NCBI GenBank assembly: GCA_017979445.1
Contig: JADQWC010000868.1
Span: 1 to 64,000 of the forward strand
Length of the DNA: 64,000 nt
Direction of reading: 5' to 3'
From: Akebia trifoliata
Taxonomy: Eukaryota > Streptophyta > Magnoliopsida > Ranunculales > Lardizabalaceae
The first letter of the stretch is position 1. Every line of letters starts with the position of its first letter. The translations under genes and the position numbers were made by a program. Positions 59,700 to 64,000 of the stretch are shown here, one piece after another. Under the pieces are notes generated by a model. The model was not told where the DNA came from, did not search any database, and saw only the letters and a list, made by a program, of their open reading frames with translations.

Positions 59700-62333
59700 A
59701 TACATATTATACGGAAATCAAAAGTGTTGCAATATCATATAAACACTAATACCTAACAACAATTGTGTGTGCAAACACATACTTCATAAGATCTTATTTG
59801 TGAGGACTCTCTTTCTTTTTAATTCTAACTTGGGTCCATGAATGATGGCATATCACAAGAGATAGTGAAATGTGAAGTTAAGAAACAAAAATTGCCATCT
59901 ATTGTAAATCTTCTGGATCTTTTTCTAATAATCTGTTGTTTGTTAAACATGGAAGTTGGTGTAGAAATGTTATTGCTACCCTACTTTGATGATTTATGTA
60001 TGTCACAACATACATGTTATATAGATAGTGCTTTCCAAATGCCAGATGGAAAGTGGTGTGGCCACTAGATTATGGGTGATTTAACTGCCAGACAATGTGT
60101 GACATGGTCACCGCTCGCCTTGATATATTCTAGAGGAGCTGAAACCATGTTGGGAAATGCTGGTGTGATATTCAGAAATCAGATTCTTGAATAGATACTG
60201 CAGGCTTAAATAAAATATAGAACTTTGAAGTTTAATGGAAAAATAATAAGATACTGGACTTAGCTCTATGCATAATTGCATGTATTAGAAGTATATAAAA
60301 ATCAAAGCTAATTCAAATAGTTTACCGGATTCAAATAGAACTTTAAGATTTTTTTTTTTTTTTTTTTTTTGTTTCTTTCTATAAACCTCATTTGTTAACC
60401 ATACTACTATTTTTTTAAAGTTTGTGAAAATGTCCATATATCTAATTTTATGATTTTTTATTTTTATCAAAATAATTATGTATATTGTACAATCACATTT
60501 GTTATTTACTTATTTATCCTTGTGAACCTACATTCAACTAAATGGCATAGAGCGATCCGTATACAAAAGAAATAAAATAACAATTTTGGATATATGACTA
60601 TTTTCATAAATATTAAAAAGTTGACATATGGTTCAGTAGTTTTAAGAAAATATGTAGCGATTAACAATTTCCATGGGTTAAATATTTAAATCATAAATAA
60701 AATGTATATACTTAATATAGAGTAAATCCATTATTTTTCATATATCTTCTTTAATATCATTTCAATTATCTATGACTTCATCCTCACAAAAAGACAAAAA
60801 ATCTCCCAATGAGACTTTTAAATGGTGATATCAAATAAACTTACATAAAACTCCAATATATGGCCTTGAAAAATCCATTGAAACAATTTGTAGTAAATTG
60901 TGTATATCGAGGGTATTTCTAATTTCGAGAAATATCCACATTAGGTAAGTCCTCGATACACGTGACATCCTACTATTGGTCAATCAAACTGAGACATAGA
61001 TTATTTGATTCAATGAACTCAATGGACACCATTTCGTGGATCAAGATTTTTGTATATACAAAAATAGATGGTTGGATTTAAAATAAGTGTATTTTAAAAA
61101 ATCATTGAATATGTGGGATCAAGCTTAATTTGCTCCCCATTTTCACAAGTCAATTCAATAATAAACACAAAAGAGAAACATGGATTGTAGGCAATACAAA
61201 CTATTAAATATATCAAGTTCTTTCGCCTAGTATAAGCTAAAAAAGTGATCAAAACATAGTTCGAAATTATAAAATAACTATACTACTATAGAACTCTATT
61301 CATTGTCTTTTAGTTAGAAAGTTGGGGTGCAAGTTTAAGGTATCAAAAGATAGTAGACCAAAAAGGGCATGTATTGAGGTAGTGAGAGTAGATACGAACG
61401 CATTTGAAATAACATAAAACTTGCCTTTAGATATAAAAAAAATGAATGGAGAAACCAGATTCGTTCACCCAACACCCAATTTTTGGGATGAATATTCATG
61501 ATGATAATGATACATATTTACATATAGTAGGAGTGATTTCCTCAGCTTCATTGAGGATATCTTAAGTCGACTACTCTATTCTTTAGTCAGTAGATTTTTA
61601 AGAGTATTGTGGTGAAAAATTCACAATTTAGAAAACAAACAAGGATGAGTCAGATCGGTTTTGTCCTTAGTTGATTGACAATGTCGAATTCTTGACATAA
61701 CCAAATTTTTTTTTATTTAATAATAATAAGTAATTCTAGAATAATGGCGCCAGTTTGCTAAACTTGTTAAAGTATCTGAGTGTCCATAGAGAGGAGAAAG
61801 GAAATTAGATTTAGAACAGGTGGAGTAACACGGAATAAACTTGAAAGAGTACTAAAAAAAATGTTTCATATTGCTAAAACCTCAAAGATCTAGCTGGGGA
61901 CATCAAGAAATCCAGGTAATTAGGCACAATTTTGGATGGGTATTGGGTAACACCTAAGAGATCTTCAAGAAAATCTAATAAGAAAATTGTCCAATTATGG
62001 TCTAAAAATCGAAACTGAATCAGGTCAAGTTGTAAAATCTCAATTGAAACAATAATAACAACCAAAAATCAAAAGCAAAACAAATCGATGATTCAAACAA
62101 AAAATTGAAACTAAAAGAGAAGTTGGGATGATTAGGGTTAATTCAATTGAAATAATAATAACAAACAAAAATCACAAGCAAAGCAAATCGATGATTCAGA
62201 CAACAAAATTGAAATCAAAAGAGAAATTGGGATGATTAAGGTTTAATTACGTTGCAGGCGATGATGATGCGAAGGATTTTGGCCATGTTAGATGAATAAA
62301 AATAAGTAAAATCACCTGATAATCTGCTGAGAT
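59700..62333. other. Harbinger interior without recognised coding
   Basis: About 2.6 kb of AT-rich DNA lies upstream of the Myb-like gene. A 76-codon plus-strand frame at 59838-60068 matches nothing that I recognise. A poly-T run is at 60350-60370. Confidence 0.4.
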
Positions 62334-62690
62334 ATGGCAAGAGAGAACGAGATCAGTCGAGATCAGGTGAGGCGAGAGAGAAGACAACGATTTGGTGAGA
62401 GAGAGACCGAGAGAGATGATGAAGATGACAGATCTGGCGAGAGAGAGAGAGAGACGAGAGAGATGCAGTCAATCGGTGCTCAGTCGAGAGAGAGATGCGA
62501 GAGAGGAAGAGAGATGCGAGAGAGGAGAGAGATACATTTGCAGTGGTGCTCAGCCGAGAGAGACGAGAGAGACGAGAGAGATGCGAGAGACGGTGGTTCA
62601 GTTGAGATAGAGATGAGAGAGGCGATAGAGTTGCAGGTTCAGTCGCGAGAGAGAGAGGCGAGATCTGGCGTTTGCTTTGGAAAGTGAAGA
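62334..62690. repeat. GA-rich low-complexity tract near the right end of the Harbinger element
   Basis: The plus strand is dominated by GAGAGA with GCGAGAGA and CAGTCGAGAG interruptions. The implied Arg/Glu-rich frame is a product of composition. In the gene orientation it is a CT-rich stretch about 3 kb upstream of the Myb-like start. A shorter CT tract sits at a similar place (24758-24787) in the Harbinger-like element at 21882-25194. Confidence 0.6.
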
Positions 62691-63612
62691 CCGTGACAGA
62701 CGCGGTAATTAATTTTTTTGTGAAGGGCATATTTGTCCACGAAAAAAAAAAAACAGTGCTGAGCGCAAATAGCAATAAGCAATCATCGTTTTTTTTGCGC
62801 TGAAAATTTCAGCCAAATTTTCAGCACTTTGTGCTGAATTTTTTCGATAAACAAACGCGCTAATTTTTAAAAGTGCTGAAAATAATTTTTTTAAGCAATA
62901 AGCACTAAAAATTAGCGCAAACAAACACCGCCTAAGTCAAAACCCTAATTGAAACCCTAAAAGAAACCCTAATCAAACCCTAATGCTTCTAAAAACTTTA
63001 TAAATAGGAGCCTCCACACCCTATTTTCGTATCAAAGAAAAAACCCTAGAAAAAGTAGGTGAAGAAGCCTCCACAACCCCTCCAAAACCCTAATTTTGGA
63101 GTCCCAACTCCTTCCCTAACACCCCTACTCCTAGTTTAGCCTAAAAAACACCCAAAAACCTCCCAAAAACATCTCAAAAATCCACCACAAATTCAAAGCA
63201 TTCAGATCCAAGAAGGAGACACCTTGCCTCGGAGATCAGAAATCAGATCCGGAGACAAAACGAAGCAAGGAATACGGTGCAAGGAACTGTTTTTCAGATC
63301 TGAGGGAATAGTGCTTTTGCAGATCGAAGGTAAGGTTTTTTTTATTATTTTTTTAATCTAGGTTTTATCATTAGCAATGTAGATCTATTTGGGATAAGTA
63401 GAGACCGGCATTGGCCGGGCGGGGTTGGTGCCTAACACCTTCCAACCCCGTAACATGATCCCCGGATTCAGATTTCTATAGTAGATTAGTTCTTTTTATC
63501 CATTGTAGGGTCAATTTGGTTCCTAGACCACAATAACTAGGTGGCGACTCCCAAACCTCAAGGGTCAAAAGTGGATCCGCGCACCCCGCGGATCGAGGGC
63601 ACTTTCAGTAGC

Positions 63613-64000
63613 TTTGGTTTATGGATCATCTGGCTTCAACTGAAGTCGTTAATCGTCTATTTTACATTAATGCTGATTTCGTACTCATGATATCGAGACG
63701 AGTTTCTCCCTTCGTCTCGGGGGCAAAAAATAGTGGTATTCCTTTATTGGCAACCTCGATGATGATAAAGTGAGGTGGGTAGGTGCGTTCCAACCTCGGA
63801 GGTCTCCCGTGATCGCATTTGATGGTGCTCGTTTTCTCGTTTTGATTGGTCTTCACGGGGTGACTCTTTATATACCACTTCGGGTTCTTCGTCAATTTGG
63901 TTATGATCAGGGTGTGCTCATCCCCGAGAATTTCGATGATTTGGTTGGTCCTTTGTCGACTACACTTTTGAGTCGACTTGTAAAAGAATGGGGTCAAGTT
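63613..64000 (+). pseudogene. ORF1 (DUF7745-like) of element D, second half, runs off the edge
   Basis: After removal of element C and one GTAGC, the first half ending in APLLLL, with its TAG, runs directly into LWFMDHLASTEVVN. The frame shifts near 63770, and then RWVGAFQPRRSPVIAFDG and LHGVTLYIPLRVLRQFGYDQ follow, and the sequence is open to the window edge. The order and spacing match the C-terminal part of the ORF1 family. Confidence 0.7.

Larger units (their letters stand above)
56229..62932 (-). mobile_element. PIF/Harbinger DNA transposon, 6.7 kb, TSD TAA
   Basis: TAA flanks both sides (56226-56228 and 62933-62935), and the uninterrupted 5' LTR has a single TAA there. Ends are GGTGCTGTTTGTT and, in reverse complement, GGCGGTGTTTGTT. 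Both PIF/Harbinger genes are present on the minus strand: a Myb/SANT-like DNA-binding protein and a DDE transposase. Subterminal copies of AAGCGCTGAA (left) and AAGTGCTGAAAA/GTGCTGAATTTT (right) may be transposase sites. Both genes carry a lesion. Confidence 0.93.
45012..63607 (+). mobile_element. Element C: complete Ogre/Tat retrotransposon, deletion derivative, TSD GTAGC
   Basis: GTAGC flanks both ends (45007-45011 and 63608-63612). The order is 5' LTR, primer site, leader, a short gag-upstream piece, a pol remnant made of the pre-RT linker joined to integrase, a 3' region with two tandem arrays, polypurine tract and 3' LTR. ORF1, most of gag, protease, RT and RNase H are absent. The 3' LTR is split by a 6.7-kb PIF/Harbinger transposon. 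The element sits in an ORF1 of an older element D. Confidence 0.93.
55173..63607 (+). repeat. 3' LTR of element C, split by a PIF/Harbinger transposon
   Basis: It runs TGTAGACACCTC to GGCACTTTCA. Removing 56229-62932 and one TAA leaves about 1,728 bp closely similar to the 5' LTR, apart from one fewer U3 repeat unit. The TATA box is 62999-63006 and the hairpin 63420-63450. Confidence 0.92.

Noticed and set aside
59838..60068. 76-codon plus-strand frame as a captured host gene fragment
   Set aside because: It begins with ATG and is Leu/Val-rich, but I recognise no domain and there is no supporting neighbour. A translated search would decide.
62334..62687. 117-codon Arg/Glu-rich frame
   Set aside because: It is translation of a GA-rich low-complexity tract inside the Harbinger transposon. 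The opposite strand is open as well.

Overview
The window looks like an intergenic stretch of a large, AT-rich flowering-plant genome. It is built almost entirely of nested transposable elements, and I see no intact host gene, rRNA or tRNA gene. The dominant family is an Ogre/Tat-type Ty3/gypsy retrotransposon. Its LTRs run TGTAGACACC...GCGCTTTCA, its primer site starts TGGCGACTC (tRNA-Arg-like), it has an extra ORF1 before gag, and its 3' untranslated region carries tandem repeats. I count seven LTR copies of this family plus a diverged sister LTR type. The species cannot be named from the sequence.

Layout. 1-8056: 5' part of element A on the minus strand (pol and gag remnants, ORF1, leader, primer site, 5' LTR). 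8380-11460: a truncated Tekay/Del-type LTR holding a solo LTR (TSD GAAAT). 11461-12662: a segment duplicated at 26030-27190. 12662-13848: unclassified, with one tRNA-like SINE head. 13849-15905: a transposon with long inverted repeats and a nested 275-bp fold-back. 15990-21067: inside of a third retrotransposon (H) with two solo LTRs (TSDs GGTTA and CTTAG). 21069-26261: LTR of H, split by a 3.3-kb PIF/Harbinger-like element with two LINE fragments. 27561-43279: element B on the minus strand (3' LTR, 34-bp tandem array, integrase, RNase H), split by a complete 9.7-kb Tekay/Del-like element G (TSD GTTGT). 43280-44381: a broken LTR. 44382-45011 and 63613-64000: two halves of an ORF1 (element D), split by element C. 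45012-63607: element C on the plus strand, with both LTRs and TSD GTAGC; its 3' LTR is split by a 6.7-kb PIF/Harbinger transposon (TSD TAA) with transposase and Myb-like genes.

No element appears autonomous. A has lost the end of gag, the nucleocapsid and protease. C has lost ORF1, most of gag, RT and RNase H. G has lost pol. Both Harbinger genes carry one or more disabling lesions. C and G nevertheless have matching TSDs and similar LTR pairs, so they were probably moved by proteins supplied by relatives.

The most interesting signals are at the nucleic-acid level: (1) a hairpin near the 3' end of the LTR whose apex is conserved between two LTR families while the paired stem differs; (2) a 34-bp array in the 3' region in which two unit types keep a stem through paired changes; (3) dense TTGAC and AAACCCTAA motif arrays upstream of the LTR TATA box; (4) a segmental duplication that shows near-empty sites for two insertions.
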